From the NCBI RefSeq assembly GCF_008014645.1, contig NZ_VOWY01000012.1:60441-124440 (forward strand): a DNA stretch of 64,000 nt, in the 5' to 3' direction. The notes under the pieces were generated by a model. That model saw only the letters and a program-made list of their open reading frames with translations, did no database searches and had not been told where the DNA came from. This document shows, in pieces, positions 49,341 through 58,549 of this stretch. The first letter of the stretch is position 1. The number at the start of each line of letters is the position of its first letter. Source of the stretch: Collinsella sp. BA40 (GTDB lineage Bacteria; Actinomycetota; Coriobacteriia; Coriobacteriales; Coriobacteriaceae). Made by a program: the position numbers and the translations under genes.

Positions 49341-49526
49341 GTGGCTAAGACATCGATGATCGTCAAGTGCAATCGCAAGCAGAAGTTCTCGACGCGTGAG
49401 TACACCCGTTGCCAGCGTTGCGGCCGTCCGCATTCGGTCTACCGCAAGTTCGGCATCTGCCGTGTCTGCTTCCGCGAGCTGGCACTCAAGGGCGAGCTTC
49501 CCGGCATCAAGAAGGCCAGCTGGTAA
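49341..49526 (+). CDS. rpsN: 30S ribosomal protein S14 type Z
   Basis: A 61-residue zinc-type S14 with two CxxC pairs (CQRCGRPH and CRVCFRE). It assembles in the 30S head. GTG start at 49341 after GAGGAGGAA. The zinc form is the short one typical of Gram-positive bacteria and usually encoded in the spc operon, as here. Confidence 0.97.
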   Translation: MAKTSMIVKCNRKQKFSTREYTRCQRCGRPHSVYRKFGICRVCFRELALKGELPGIKKASW

Positions 49527-49647
49527 GTCACTGCCAGCGCGTCAGGCGCACGTGCCTGATCGCACGGAAGAACGTGCTGTCTGGCTCACCTGCTAGGGGC
49601 AGGGGAGGACCGCAGCATGAGTTCATCAAGAACGAAGGAGAATCTGC

Positions 49648-50046
49648 ATGAACGTCACAGACCCGATCGCAGACATGCTTACGCGTATTCGCAACGCGAA
49701 CTCTGCGAACAAGGCTGAGGTCTCGATGCCGAGCAGCAAGAAGCTCGTCGAGATCGCCCGCGTTATTTGTGAGGAGGGCTACGTCGAGAGCTACTACGTC
49801 GAGGACACCGCTCCGGCTAAGACCCTGCACATCACTCTGAAGTACGGTCCCAAGAAGAAGAAGGTCATCAACGGCATCAAGCGCATCTCCAAGCCTGGTC
49901 TGCGCAAGTACGCCGGCGTTCAGGACCTGCCCCGCGTTCGCGGTGGCCTTGGTACCGCCATCGTTTCTACGAGCAAGGGCGTTATGGCCGACCGCGACGC
50001 TCGCAAGCTGGGCGTCGGCGGCGAGATCGTCGCTTTTGTTTGGTAA
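49648..50046 (+). CDS. rpsH: 30S ribosomal protein S8
   Basis: 132 residues; binds the central domain of 16S rRNA and in E. coli represses the spc operon by binding its mRNA near rpl[21 protein letters not shown] at the start and [20 protein letters not shown] at the end are diagnostic. RBS AAGGAG. It follows rpsN by 121 bases. Confidence 0.97.
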   Translation: MNVTDPIADMLTRIRNANSANKAEVSMPSSKKLVEIARVICEEGYVESYYVEDTAPAKTLHITLKYGPKKKKVINGIKRISKPGLRKYAGVQDLPRVRGGLGTAIVSTSKGVMADRDARKLGVGGEIVAFVW

Positions 50047-50079
50047 TCGCCTCGGCGTGTAGAAGGAAAGGAGATCACC

Positions 50080-50616
50080 GTGTCTCGTATCGGTAAGAAG
50101 CCTGTCCAGATTCCCGCCGGAGTCGAAGTGACAGTTAATGGCAACACCTGCATCGTGAAGGGCCCCAAGGGCACCCTGGAGCAGGATTTCCACGAGGAGA
50201 TCAGCGTCGAGGTCGTGGAGAACGAGGTTATCGTTACCCGCGCCAACGATGAGCGCACCGCCCGTGCCCAGCACGGTCTGACCCGCGCCCTCATCCAGAA
50301 CATGGTCACCGGCGTTTCCGAGGGCTTCGTGAAGTCCCTCGAGCTCGCTGGCGTTGGCTACCGTGTCCAGCTCAAGGGCACCGCGCTCGACTTCTCCCTG
50401 GGTTATTCCCACCCCGTTGTCATGGAGCAGCCCGAGGGCATCACCTTCGAGGTTCCCGACAACACCCACATCAACGTCAAGGGCATCAACAAGCAGCAGG
50501 TCGGCCAGGTCGCCGCTGAGATTCGCGCGAAGCGTCCGCCCGAGCCCTACAAGGGCAAGGGTATCCACTACGTTGGCGAGCACATCCGTCGTAAGCTCGG
50601 TAAGGCCGCTAAGTAG
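50080..50616 (+). CDS. rplF: 50S ribosomal protein L6
   Basis: 178 residues; two-domain L6 near the factor-binding site. [16 protein letters not shown] at the N-terminus and [15 protein letters not shown] [20 protein letters not shown] near the C-terminus. GTG start at 50080 after AAAGGAG. Confidence 0.97.
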   Translation: MSRIGKKPVQIPAGVEVTVNGNTCIVKGPKGTLEQDFHEEISVEVVENEVIVTRANDERTARAQHGLTRALIQNMVTGVSEGFVKSLELAGVGYRVQLKGTALDFSLGYSHPVVMEQPEGITFEVPDNTHINVKGINKQQVGQVAAEIRAKRPPEPYKGKGIHYVGEHIRRKLGKAAK

Positions 50617-50640
50617 TAAGCGCTCTCTTGCATCCTAAGA

Positions 50641-50663
50641 CCAGCACCCCGTTAGGTGCTGGC
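50641..50663 (+). other. hairpin between rplF and rplR
   Basis: CCAGCACC/GGTGCTGG stem with a six-base loop, ahead of the rplR ribosome site. Possibly an RNA processing or regulatory element. Confidence 0.45.
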
Positions 50664-50686
50664 ATGACTTCTTAAGGAGTTTCAGC

Positions 50687-51049
50687 ATGAACAAGAACAA
50701 GGCGAAGCAGGCAGGCCTTAAGCGCCGTCAGCGTCGCGTTCGCGGCAAGATTTTCGGCACCGTCGAGCGTCCGCGTCTGCGCGTCGTTCGTTCCAATGCG
50801 AACATCTACGCCATGATCGTCAACGACACCGAGGGCAAGACGCTCGTTTCCGCGTCCACGCTCGAGGCTGAGTTCAAGGGCACCAAGACCGGCAACAAGG
50901 AGGCCGCTGAGAAGGTCGGCAAGCTCGTCGCCGAGCGCGCTCTCGAGGCCGGCATCACCCAGGTCAAGTTCGACCGTGGTGGCCGCATCTATCATGGCCG
51001 TGTCAAGGCCCTGGCTGATGGCGCCCGCGCCGCCGGCCTGGTCTTCTAG
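50687..51049 (+). CDS. rplR: 50S ribosomal protein L18
   Basis: 120 residues; binds 5S rRNA with L5. The C-terminal [20 protein letters not shown] is diagnostic, as is [19 protein letters not shown] 50687 follows TTAAGGAG. Confidence 0.97.
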   Translation: MNKNKAKQAGLKRRQRRVRGKIFGTVERPRLRVVRSNANIYAMIVNDTEGKTLVSASTLEAEFKGTKTGNKEAAEKVGKLVAERALEAGITQVKFDRGGRIYHGRVKALADGARAAGLVF

Positions 51050-51062
51050 GAGGTATTAAGCA

Positions 51063-51590
51063 ATGGCTCGTAATATCAAGCAGCAGCGCGAGGCCTCCGA
51101 GTTCGAGGAGCGCGTCGTCTTCATCAACCGTGTCGCCAAGACCGTCAAGGGCGGCCGTCGCATGTCCCTCGTGGCTCTCGTCGTCGTCGGCGACGGTAAG
51201 GGCAACGTGGGCCTGGGCATGGGCAAGTCCCAGGAGGTGCCCCTGGCCATCTCCAAGGCTACGCTCGACGCCAAGAAGCACATGTTCCATGTTCCCGTCA
51301 CCGCTGAGGGCACCATCCCGCATGAGGTCCTCGGTCACTTCGGTGCCGCGAGCATCCTGATCAAGCCCGCTGTCGAGGGTACCGGTGTTATCGCCGGCGG
51401 CGCCGTGCGCCCCCTCTTCGAGCTCGCGGGCATCAAGAACGTCCTCTCCAAGTCCCTTGGTTCCGACAACGGCCTCAACATCATCAAGGCCGCTGCCGAG
51501 GGCCTCAAGGAGCTCTCCAGCCCCGAGGACATTGCCGAGCTTCGCGGTCTGACCGTCTCCGAGATGTTCGTCGGTAAGAAGGAGCAGTAA
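51063..51590 (+). CDS. rpsE: 30S ribosomal protein S5
   Basis: 175 residues; S5 with its N-terminal RNA-binding domain ([17 protein letters not shown]) and the [18 protein letters not shown] loop. Acts in decoding fidelity. ATG 51063 after GGAGG. Confidence 0.97.
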   Translation: MARNIKQQREASEFEERVVFINRVAKTVKGGRRMSLVALVVVGDGKGNVGLGMGKSQEVPLAISKATLDAKKHMFHVPVTAEGTIPHEVLGHFGAASILIKPAVEGTGVIAGGAVRPLFELAGIKNVLSKSLGSDNGLNIIKAAAEGLKELSSPEDIAELRGLTVSEMFVGKKEQ

Positions 51591-51592
51591 GC

Positions 51593-51775
51593 ATGGCTAA
51601 CACCATCAAGATCAAGCAGGTCCGCAGCACGAACGGCTGCAAGGAGGACCAGCGCCGCACCGTTCGCGCCCTGGGCCTCAACAAGATCAACGCCACGCGC
51701 GAGATCACTGATAACGAGAGTGTCCGCGGCATGATCTTCAAGGTTAAGCACCTTGTCGAGATCGTAGAGGAGTAA
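51593..51775 (+). CDS. rpmD: 50S ribosomal protein L30
   Basis: 60 residues, the short bacterial L30: [20 protein letters not shown] and [14 protein letters not shown]. It begins 2 bases after the rpsE stop. Confidence 0.96.
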   Translation: MANTIKIKQVRSTNGCKEDQRRTVRALGLNKINATREITDNESVRGMIFKVKHLVEIVEE

Positions 51776-51777
51776 CA

Positions 51778-52227
51778 ATGCAGCTTCATGATCTTACTCC
51801 GGCTGAGGGTTCCAACAAGCGTCGCAAGCGCGTCGGTCGTGGTAACTCCTCCGGTAAGGGTACCTATTCGGGTCGCGGCCAGAACGGCCAGGGCTCCCGC
51901 TCCGGCGGCACCAAGGGTGCCGGCTTCGAGGGTGGCCAGACCCCGCTCGCGATGCGTCTCCCGAAGCTCCCTGGCTTCGTGAGTCCCCGTCGCATCGAGT
52001 TCACCCCCATCAACGTCTCTACCCTCGAGGAGCGCTTCGAGGCTGACGCCGTCGTCGACGGTGCCGCCCTCAAGTCCGCCCGCCTCGTGAAGAGCGTCGA
52101 CGAGCCCGTAAAGGTGCTCGGCAACGGCGAGATCACCAAGAAGCTCACCGTCAAGGTCGATAAGGTCTCCGCTTCCGCGAAGGCCAAGATCGAGGCGGCT
52201 GGCGGAAAGGTCGAGCAGCCGTGCTAA
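51778..52227 (+). CDS. rplO: 50S ribosomal protein L15
   Basis: 149 residues; late-assembling L15 with the Gly/Arg-rich N-terminal extension ([20 protein letters not shown]). It overlaps secY by 7 bases. Confidence 0.97.
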   Translation: MQLHDLTPAEGSNKRRKRVGRGNSSGKGTYSGRGQNGQGSRSGGTKGAGFEGGQTPLAMRLPKLPGFVSPRRIEFTPINVSTLEERFEADAVVDGAALKSARLVKSVDEPVKVLGNGEITKKLTVKVDKVSASAKAKIEAAGGKVEQPC

Positions 52228-53507
52228 ATGGTTTGAAGAATATGTTCCGCATCAAAGAGTTGCGCGGAAAGATTCTCTTCACCATCGCGATGCTCGTGCT
52301 GTACCGTATCGGTGCACACGTTCCTGTGCCCGGTATCCCCTTCCAGGGGATGCTGGGCCTTTTCCAGTCTGCAGGTGATTCTGTAGCGCAGGGTGCGATG
52401 GCGCTGTTGAACCTCTTCTCCGGTGGCGCTCTTTCGTATGTGTCGGTGTTCTCCCTGGGCATCATGCCCTACATCACCAGCTCGATCATCATCCAGATGC
52501 TTCAGAGCGTAGTTCCCTCCCTGCACGAGCTCGCTCGTGAGGGCGAGGTGGGGCAGACCAAGATCACCCAGTACACGCGTTATCTCACGCTCGCCCTGGC
52601 CGTGCTCAACGCTATCGGCTACCTCTTCCTGTTCAAGGGCTTCGGCATTTCCTTCAACGGTGCCGGTGCACCCGAGATCATCTTCGACGTGATGGTCGTC
52701 GGCACGCTCGTTGCAGGCGCCATGCTCATCATGTGGATCGGCGAGCTCATCACGCAGCGCGGTATTGGTAACGGCATGTCCCTTATCATCTTCGCCAACA
52801 TCATGGCCGGCCTGCCCCAGGCCATCCTCCAGTCCATCGATGGCGGTAACATGGGCATCGTGATGACCCTCGTCATCCTGCTCATCATCCTGTGCGTGAT
52901 TCCGCTGATCGTCTTCATCGAGCGCGGCCAGCGCCGCATTCCGGTCCAGTACGCCAAGCGCGTCGTGGGTCGTCGCATCATGGGCGGCCAGTCCACCTAT
53001 CTGCCCATCAAGGTCAACACCGCCGGCGTTATCCCCATCATCTTCGCCAGCGCGCTGCTGTACTTCCCGGCGCAGATCGCCGTGTTCTTCCCGAACGTCG
53101 GCTGGATTCAGGCGGTGGCCAATGCGCTTTCGACCGGCTGGATCAACTGGATCCTCAACGTTGTCCTGATCGTCTTCTTCGCGTACTTCTACACCTCCAT
53201 GGTGTTCAATCCCGATGAGACGGCCGACAACCTCAAGAAGCAGGGCGGCTTCATCCCGGGCGTCCGTCCCGGCAAGGCTACGGCGCGCTACATCAAGAAC
53301 GCGCTCAACAAGATCACCCTGCCTTCCGCGATCTTCCTGGCACTCATCGCCATCGTCCCCTCGATCGTGTTCTCCTTCACTGGCAACGCGCTCATCCAGG
53401 CGTTCGGCGGTACCTCAATCCTCATCATGGTCGGCGTCGTTCTCGACACCATCGCCAAGGTGGAGAGCCAGATGAAGATGTACGATTACGACGGGTTCTT
53501 CAAGTAA
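52221..53507 (+). CDS. secY: protein translocase subunit SecY
   Basis: 428 residues, ten transmembrane helices, the central channel of the Sec translocon. The start [20 protein letters not shown], the plug-region [20 protein letters not shown] and the cytosolic loop [18 protein letters not shown] are typical. GTG start at 52221 within the end of rplO indicates coupling. Confidence 0.97.
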   Translation: MLNGLKNMFRIKELRGKILFTIAMLVLYRIGAHVPVPGIPFQGMLGLFQSAGDSVAQGAMALLNLFSGGALSYVSVFSLGIMPYITSSIIIQMLQSVVPSLHELAREGEVGQTKITQYTRYLTLALAVLNAIGYLFLFKGFGISFNGAGAPEIIFDVMVVGTLVAGAMLIMWIGELITQRGIGNGMSLIIFANIMAGLPQAILQSIDGGNMGIVMTLVILLIILCVIPLIVFIERGQRRIPVQYAKRVVGRRIMGGQSTYLPIKVNTAGVIPIIFASALLYFPAQIAVFFPNVGWIQAVANALSTGWINWILNVVLIVFFAYFYTSMVFNPDETADNLKKQGGFIPGVRPGKATARYIKNALNKITLPSAIFLALIAIVPSIVFSFTGNALIQAFGGTSILIMVGVVLDTIAKVESQMKMYDYDGFFK

Positions 53508-53530
53508 GTTAGGTTGAGAGGAGCAAACCC

Positions 53531-54157
53531 ATGAACATCGTTCTGTTGGGTGCACCGGGCGCAGGTAAGGGCACTCAGGCCCAGCGTCTCGTGCGTGATT
53601 TCGGCGTTGCCCATATTTCTACCGGTGATCTTCTCCGCGCTGCCGTCAAGGGCGGCACCGAGCTTGGAATCCAGGCTAAGAAGTACATGGATGCCGGCGA
53701 GCTCGTACCCGACCAGCTCGTTATCGATCTGGTCAAGGGGCGCCTGGCCGAGGATGACGCCCAGCAGGGCTTCCTGCTCGACGGCTTCCCGCGCAACACG
53801 CTCCAGGCCGTCACGCTCGATTCCGAGCTGTCCGAGATGGGTCGCGAGCTTGATTGCGCCCTGCTGATCGACGTGGCCGGCGATGTCATCATCAACCGTC
53901 TGTCCTCTCGCCGCACCTGCCGCGCCTGCGGCTACACCGGCACCGCCTCGGACGAGGTGTGCCCGTCGTGCGGTGGCGAGATGTATCAGCGCGATGACGA
54001 CAAGGCCGAGACCATCGCCAATCGACTGGACGTCTACGAGAAGCAGACCAGCCCCCTCGTCGAGTACTATCGCGGTCAGGATATCCTCCACGCCGTCGAC
54101 GGCGATCGCGATGCCGACGTCGTCTATGCGGACGTGAAAGAAGTCCTCGGTCTATGA
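53531..54157 (+). CDS. adk: adenylate kinase with zinc-type LID
   Basis: 208 residues; interconverts ATP, AMP and ADP. P-loop GAPGAGKGTQAQ, AMP-site DGFPRN, and a LID with four cysteines (CRACG ... CPSCGG) that should bind zinc, as in many Gram-positive Adks. ATG 53531 after GAGAGGAG. Its stop overlaps map by 4 bases. Confidence 0.97.
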   Translation: MNIVLLGAPGAGKGTQAQRLVRDFGVAHISTGDLLRAAVKGGTELGIQAKKYMDAGELVPDQLVIDLVKGRLAEDDAQQGFLLDGFPRNTLQAVTLDSELSEMGRELDCALLIDVAGDVIINRLSSRRTCRACGYTGTASDEVCPSCGGEMYQRDDDKAETIANRLDVYEKQTSPLVEYYRGQDILHAVDGDRDADVVYADVKEVLGL

Positions 54158-54942
54158 TCAAGATCAAGTCTGCACACGATATCGAGCAGATGAAGGTTGC
54201 CGGAGCGCTATCTAAGATGGCGCTCCGGCGCGTTGGTGCCATGGTTCGTCCGGGCGTCTCCACCTTCGAGCTCGATCAGCTCGCCGAGCAGATCATCCGC
54301 ATGCATGGCGGCAAGCCCGCGTTCAAGGGCTACGGCGGATTCCCCGGTACCATCTGCGCTTCGATCAACGATGCGGTCGTCCATGGAATCCCCAATCCCG
54401 ATATCATCCTGCGCGATGGCGATATCATCTCCATCGACACCGGTGCTGTCGTGGACGGTTGGGTGGGCGACAACGCCTGGACCTTCTATTGCGGCACGCC
54501 GTCCCAGGAGACGCGCGCGCTGAGCGAGGTTACCCTCGACTGCCTCCGAGCCGGCATCGAGCAGGCAGTCCCCGGAAACCATATCGGGGACATCGGTTTC
54601 GCGATTCAGTCCCTTGCGGAGAGCCATGGGTACGGCGTGCTTCGCGATTACGTGGGTCACGGGATCGGCCGCGCGATGCATGAGGATCCCAACGTGCCCA
54701 ACCATGGCAAGAAGGGGAGGGGCGTGCGTCTCCAGGCCGGTATGGTGATCGCCATCGAGCCCATGGTGACGCTTGGTTCCCCGCGCGTGCGCGTGGGGGC
54801 TGACGGCTGGTTGGTTTCTACTCGCGACCACCTGCCCGCCGCCCACTACGAGAACACCGTCGCGATTACCGACGATGGTCCCGTGGTCCTCACCGCCGAC
54901 GCCCAGGGAGCATGGTGCAGCATGCAGGGCGGCCTCCTCTAA
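54154..54942 (+). CDS. map: methionine aminopeptidase type I
   Basis: 262 residues; removes the initiator Met from nascent proteins. The five metal ligands are seen in SIDTGAVVDGWVGDNAW (two Asp), VGHGIG (His), AIEPMV (Glu) and HYENTVAIT (Glu). The substrate His lies in NDAVVHGIP. It overlaps adk (ATGA). Confidence 0.97.
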   Translation: MIKIKSAHDIEQMKVAGALSKMALRRVGAMVRPGVSTFELDQLAEQIIRMHGGKPAFKGYGGFPGTICASINDAVVHGIPNPDIILRDGDIISIDTGAVVDGWVGDNAWTFYCGTPSQETRALSEVTLDCLRAGIEQAVPGNHIGDIGFAIQSLAESHGYGVLRDYVGHGIGRAMHEDPNVPNHGKKGRGVRLQAGMVIAIEPMVTLGSPRVRVGADGWLVSTRDHLPAAHYENTVAITDDGPVVLTADAQGAWCSMQGGLL

Positions 54943-54944
54943 AT

Positions 54945-55016
54945 AGGACAAACTTGTTCTATATATGGAGTGATGGAGAACTTTATGATTCCAGCGAATG
55001 ACTGTTGTATCATTCG
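54945..55016 (+). promoter_or_regulatory. palindrome and hairpin between map and infA
   Basis: ATAGGACAAACTTGTTCTAT (54945-54964) is a 20-base dyad with one mismatch. Then GCGAATGA/TCATTCGC (about 54992-55015) forms an 8-bp stem. The gap is unusually AT-rich for this locus; it may hold an internal terminator and promoter ahead of infA. Confidence 0.45.
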
Positions 55017-55056
55017 CTATTGCTGTCGTTTTCACTTTAGAGAAAGATGATTGCTT

Positions 55057-55275
55057 GTGAAGAAGGAAGATGCTATCGAACTCGAGGGTACGGTAACCGA
55101 GCCGTTGCCCAATGCCATGTTTCGTGTTGAGCTCGAGAACGGCGTTTCTGTGCTGTGCTCGATCTCGGGTAAGATTCGCATGAACTACATCCGTATTCTC
55201 CCGGGCGACAAGGTTACGGTGCAGCTGTCTCCGTACGACCTTACGCGCGGTCGCATCACCTATCGCTATAAATAA
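55057..55275 (+). CDS. infA: translation initiation factor IF-1
   Basis: 72 residues; binds the 30S A site at initiation. [20 protein letters not shown] and [15 protein letters not shown] are diagnostic. GTG 55057 gives the normal length; TTG 55051 adds two residues. The ribosome site is weak (AGAAAG), odd for a core gene. Confidence 0.95.
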   Translation: MKKEDAIELEGTVTEPLPNAMFRVELENGVSVLCSISGKIRMNYIRILPGDKVTVQLSPYDLTRGRITYRYK

Positions 55276-55428
55276 CGATAGCGTAGACACGCATTCAAAT
55301 ACGATCGCCGGAGTGCTCAGTCCGCGATCGCATTTGCATGTAGTTACCAGCCTTCAGTTTTAACGCCTGCGGCTGGGCGAGTAGATAACATTCCGTTTGT
55401 AGCATGAGCACTACCGAAAGGAAGAACG

Positions 55429-55542
55429 ATGAAGGTACGCCCTTCCGTCAAAAAGATGTGCGATAAGTGCAAGATCATTCGCCGCCATGGCAAGGTTCTC
55501 GTGATCTGCGAGAATCCTCGCCATAAGCAGCGTCAGGGCTAA
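55429..55542 (+). CDS. rpmJ: 50S ribosomal protein L36
   Basis: 37 residues, [20 protein letters not shown] then [17 protein letters not shown]: the zinc form of L36 with CDKC, C and H ligands. ATG 55429 follows AAAGGAAG. Too short for routine ORF lists. Confidence 0.97.
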   Translation: MKVRPSVKKMCDKCKIIRRHGKVLVICENPRHKQRQG

Positions 55543-55557
55543 GAGAGGAGAACCATA

Positions 55558-55932
<375 letters not shown>

Positions 55933-55947
55933 GGAGTTTGACGCATA

Positions 55948-56355
55948 ATGGCTACTGCTAAGAACAAGCGCGGCGCCGCTACCCGCATCAAGCGCTCCGA
56001 CCGCAAGAACATCTCCGTGGGCCAGGCTCACATTCGTTCCACGTTCAACAACACCATCGTTTCGATCACCGACGCCCAGGGCAACGTCATCGCCTGGAAG
56101 TCGGCCGGTACCGTGGGTTTCAAGGGCTCTCGTAAGTCCACTCCGTTCGCCGCTCAGATGGCCGCCGAGGCTTGCGCCAAGATCGCTATGGATCACGGCA
56201 TGCACAAGGTCTCCGTCTTCGTGAAGGGCCCCGGCTCTGGTCGCGAGACCGCCATCCGCTCCCTCCAGGCCGCCGGCCTCGAGGTTTCGAGCATCCAGGA
56301 CAAGACCCCCATCCCGCACAACGGCTGCCGCCCCAAGAAGCGTCGCCGCGTGTAA
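55948..56355 (+). CDS. rpsK: 30S ribosomal protein S11
   Basis: 135 residues; platform protein. Recognised by [20 protein letters not shown] and the C-terminal [14 protein letters not shown]. Confidence 0.97.
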   Translation: MATAKNKRGAATRIKRSDRKNISVGQAHIRSTFNNTIVSITDAQGNVIAWKSAGTVGFKGSRKSTPFAAQMAAEACAKIAMDHGMHKVSVFVKGPGSGRETAIRSLQAAGLEVSSIQDKTPIPHNGCRPKKRRRV

Positions 56356-56374
56356 CTGAAAGGATCGAAATACT

Positions 56375-56971
56375 ATGGCAATCGATAGGACTCCGGTTCT
56401 GAAGCGCTGCCGCCAGCTCGGGATCGATCCCGCTGAGCTCGGTTACAGCAGCAAGAAGGAATCTATCCGTCAGCCCAAGCGCCGTCGCAAGGAATCCGAG
56501 TACGGCATGCAGCTGCGCGAGAAGCAGAAGGTTAAGTTCATCTACGGCGTGCTGGAGAAGCAGTTCCACACTTACTTCAACCGCGCCCGCAAGATGAAGG
56601 GCATCACCGGCGAGAACCTGCTCATTCTTCTTGAGAGCCGTCTCGACAACGTGGTGTTCCGTCTTGGCTTCGCCCGCACCCGCAAAGAGGCTCGTCAGAC
56701 CGTTCGTCATGGTCACTTCACCGTGAACGGCCGTCGCGTCGACATCCCCTCTTATCAGGTCAAGCCCGGCGACGTCGTTGCTGTTGGCGAGAAGTTCCGC
56801 GACCTCCTTCCCATCAAGGAGGCCCTGATTTCCTCCGAGCGCTTCGAGGTCCCCGGCTGGCTCGAGGTCGATATCGAGAAGCTGTCTGGTAACGTGCTGG
56901 CCATGCCCGTGCGCGAGCAGATCAGCGGCGATATCAAAGAGCAGCTCATCGTCGAGCTCTACTCTAAGTAG
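56375..56971 (+). CDS. rpsD: 30S ribosomal protein S4
   Basis: 198 residues; primary 16S binder with an S4 RNA-binding domain ([40 protein letters not shown]). ATG 56375 after AAAGGA. The N-terminal region is the cysteine-free form. Confidence 0.97.
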   Translation: MAIDRTPVLKRCRQLGIDPAELGYSSKKESIRQPKRRRKESEYGMQLREKQKVKFIYGVLEKQFHTYFNRARKMKGITGENLLILLESRLDNVVFRLGFARTRKEARQTVRHGHFTVNGRRVDIPSYQVKPGDVVAVGEKFRDLLPIKEALISSERFEVPGWLEVDIEKLSGNVLAMPVREQISGDIKEQLIVELYSK

Positions 56972-57003
56972 TCCGTTTGGGCTGCTGAGGCTGGAGGTAT
57001 TAC

Positions 57004-57945
57004 ATGTCAGAATTCATTAGGCCCCAGGTTCAGGTCGAAGAGATCAACGACACCTGTGCCCGCGTTTCCGTCGAGCCGCTCGAGCGCGGCTATGGCGACA
57101 CGCTGGGTAACTCCATCCGCCGCGTACTGCTGTCCTCCCTCGAGGGCGCCGCGGTCGAGGCGATCCAGATCGATGGCGCTCAGCACGAGTTCATGGCCAT
57201 CGACAACATGGTCGAGGATGTCACCGATATCGTTCTGAACGTCAAGGGCCTGGTGTTCCGTTCGCTGGGCACCACGAACGAGGCTACGGCGACCATCTCG
57301 GTCGACGGCCCGTGCGAGGTTACCGGCGCGGACTTCTTCATCCCGTCGGAGTTCGAGCTCGTGAACCCCGAGCAGCACATCGCTACCCTCACTGAGGGCG
57401 GACACCTTACCATGAGCATGCGCATCGGTTATGGCCGTGGTTACGTCTCCTATGAGGCCAACAAGCGTGATAACGATCCCATCGGTATCATTCATGTTGA
57501 CTCGCTGTATTCCCCGGTCCGTCGTTGCGCCAAGCTCGTTGAGGCTTGTCGCGTCGGCCAGCACACGGACTACGATCGCCTGGTTCTCGAGATCGAGACC
57601 AACGGCGCCGTGGATCCGCGCGAGGCTGTCGTCCAGGCTGCCAATATCATCAACCAGCATATGGCTGCCTTCATGAACCTCGCCGATGCTCCCGAGGAAG
57701 AGGAGGAGATCTCCATCTTCGCTCCCGAGCAGGCCAACGACAACGCCGAGCTCGACAAGCAGATCGAGGATCTCGATCTTTCGGTGCGCTCCTACAACTG
57801 CCTTAAGCGCGCGAGCATCCACTCCGTGCGTCAGCTTGTGGAGTTCTCCGAGAACGATCTGCTGAACATCCGCAACTTTGGTGTGAAGTCGATCGAGGAA
57901 GTCAAGGACAAACTTGAGTCCATGGGTCTCAGCCTCAAGGCTTAA
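57004..57945 (+). CDS. rpoA: RNA polymerase alpha subunit
   Basis: 313 residues; N-terminal dimerisation/assembly domain (LERGYGDTLGNSIRRVLLSS) and C-terminal domain that contacts UP elements and activators (LDLSVRSYNCLKRASIHSVR, then NIRNFGVKSIEEVKDKLESM). ATG 57004 after GGAGG. Confidence 0.98.
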   Translation: MSEFIRPQVQVEEINDTCARVSVEPLERGYGDTLGNSIRRVLLSSLEGAAVEAIQIDGAQHEFMAIDNMVEDVTDIVLNVKGLVFRSLGTTNEATATISVDGPCEVTGADFFIPSEFELVNPEQHIATLTEGGHLTMSMRIGYGRGYVSYEANKRDNDPIGIIHVDSLYSPVRRCAKLVEACRVGQHTDYDRLVLEIETNGAVDPREAVVQAANIINQHMAAFMNLADAPEEEEEISIFAPEQANDNAELDKQIEDLDLSVRSYNCLKRASIHSVRQLVEFSENDLLNIRNFGVKSIEEVKDKLESMGLSLKA

Positions 57946-57974
57946 AGATCCGTGTTTTAGAGGAGAACCAGACC

Positions 57975-58439
57975 ATGCGTCACAACAAGAAGAAGGGCCT
58001 GAAGCTCGGCACCGATGCCAGCCACACCAAGGCCATGAAGAAGAGCCTTGCCAAGGCGCTCTTCGAGAACGACCGCATTAAGACCACCGAGACCCGTGCC
58101 AAGGCGCTCCGTTCTTACGCTGAGCCCATCATCACGTGGGCCAAGAAGGGCGATATCCACTCTCGCCGTCTTGCCATCGCCAAGCTCGGCGATAAGAACC
58201 TCGTGGCTGAAATCTTCGATAAGGCCGCTCAGGGCATGTGGGCCGACCGCAACGGCGGTTACACCCGCATCATGAAGCTCGGCGCCCGCAAGGGCGACAA
58301 CGCCGAGATGGTCATCATCGAGCTCGTTACCGAGCCGGTTGTGAAGAAGGCCCCGAAGAAGGCTGCCGCTCCCAAGAAGGTCGAGACCAAGGTCGAGGCC
58401 GTCGAGGAGACCGAGGCTGCCGAGGAGGCTGCTGAGTAG
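57975..58439 (+). CDS. rplQ: 50S ribosomal protein L17
   Basis: 154 residues; normal L17 core (MRHNKKKGLKLGTDASHTKA to MVIIELVTEPV) plus a low-complexity C-terminal tail of about 40 residues rich in K, A and E. Such tails occur in some actinobacterial L17. Last gene of the operon, ended by a strong terminator. Confidence 0.97.
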   Translation: MRHNKKKGLKLGTDASHTKAMKKSLAKALFENDRIKTTETRAKALRSYAEPIITWAKKGDIHSRRLAIAKLGDKNLVAEIFDKAAQGMWADRNGGYTRIMKLGARKGDNAEMVIIELVTEPVVKKAPKKAAAPKKVETKVEAVEETEAAEEAAE

Positions 58440-58473
58440 CGAGGTATCCCACGGGATACGATGCGACTTTTCG

Positions 58474-58502
58474 GAGGGGCGCCGTTTGCGCCCCTCTTTT
58501 TT
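58474..58502 (+). terminator. terminator of the spc/alpha operon
   Basis: Perfect 9-bp stem GAGGGGCGC/GCGCCCCTC, loop CGTTT, then TTTTTT. An additional GTATCCC/GGGATAC hairpin lies just before it. Confidence 0.95.
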
Positions 58503-58549
58503 ATTGAACGGCGATGGCGTACCACCGCCTGCGAAGCCAAGGAGGGTCG

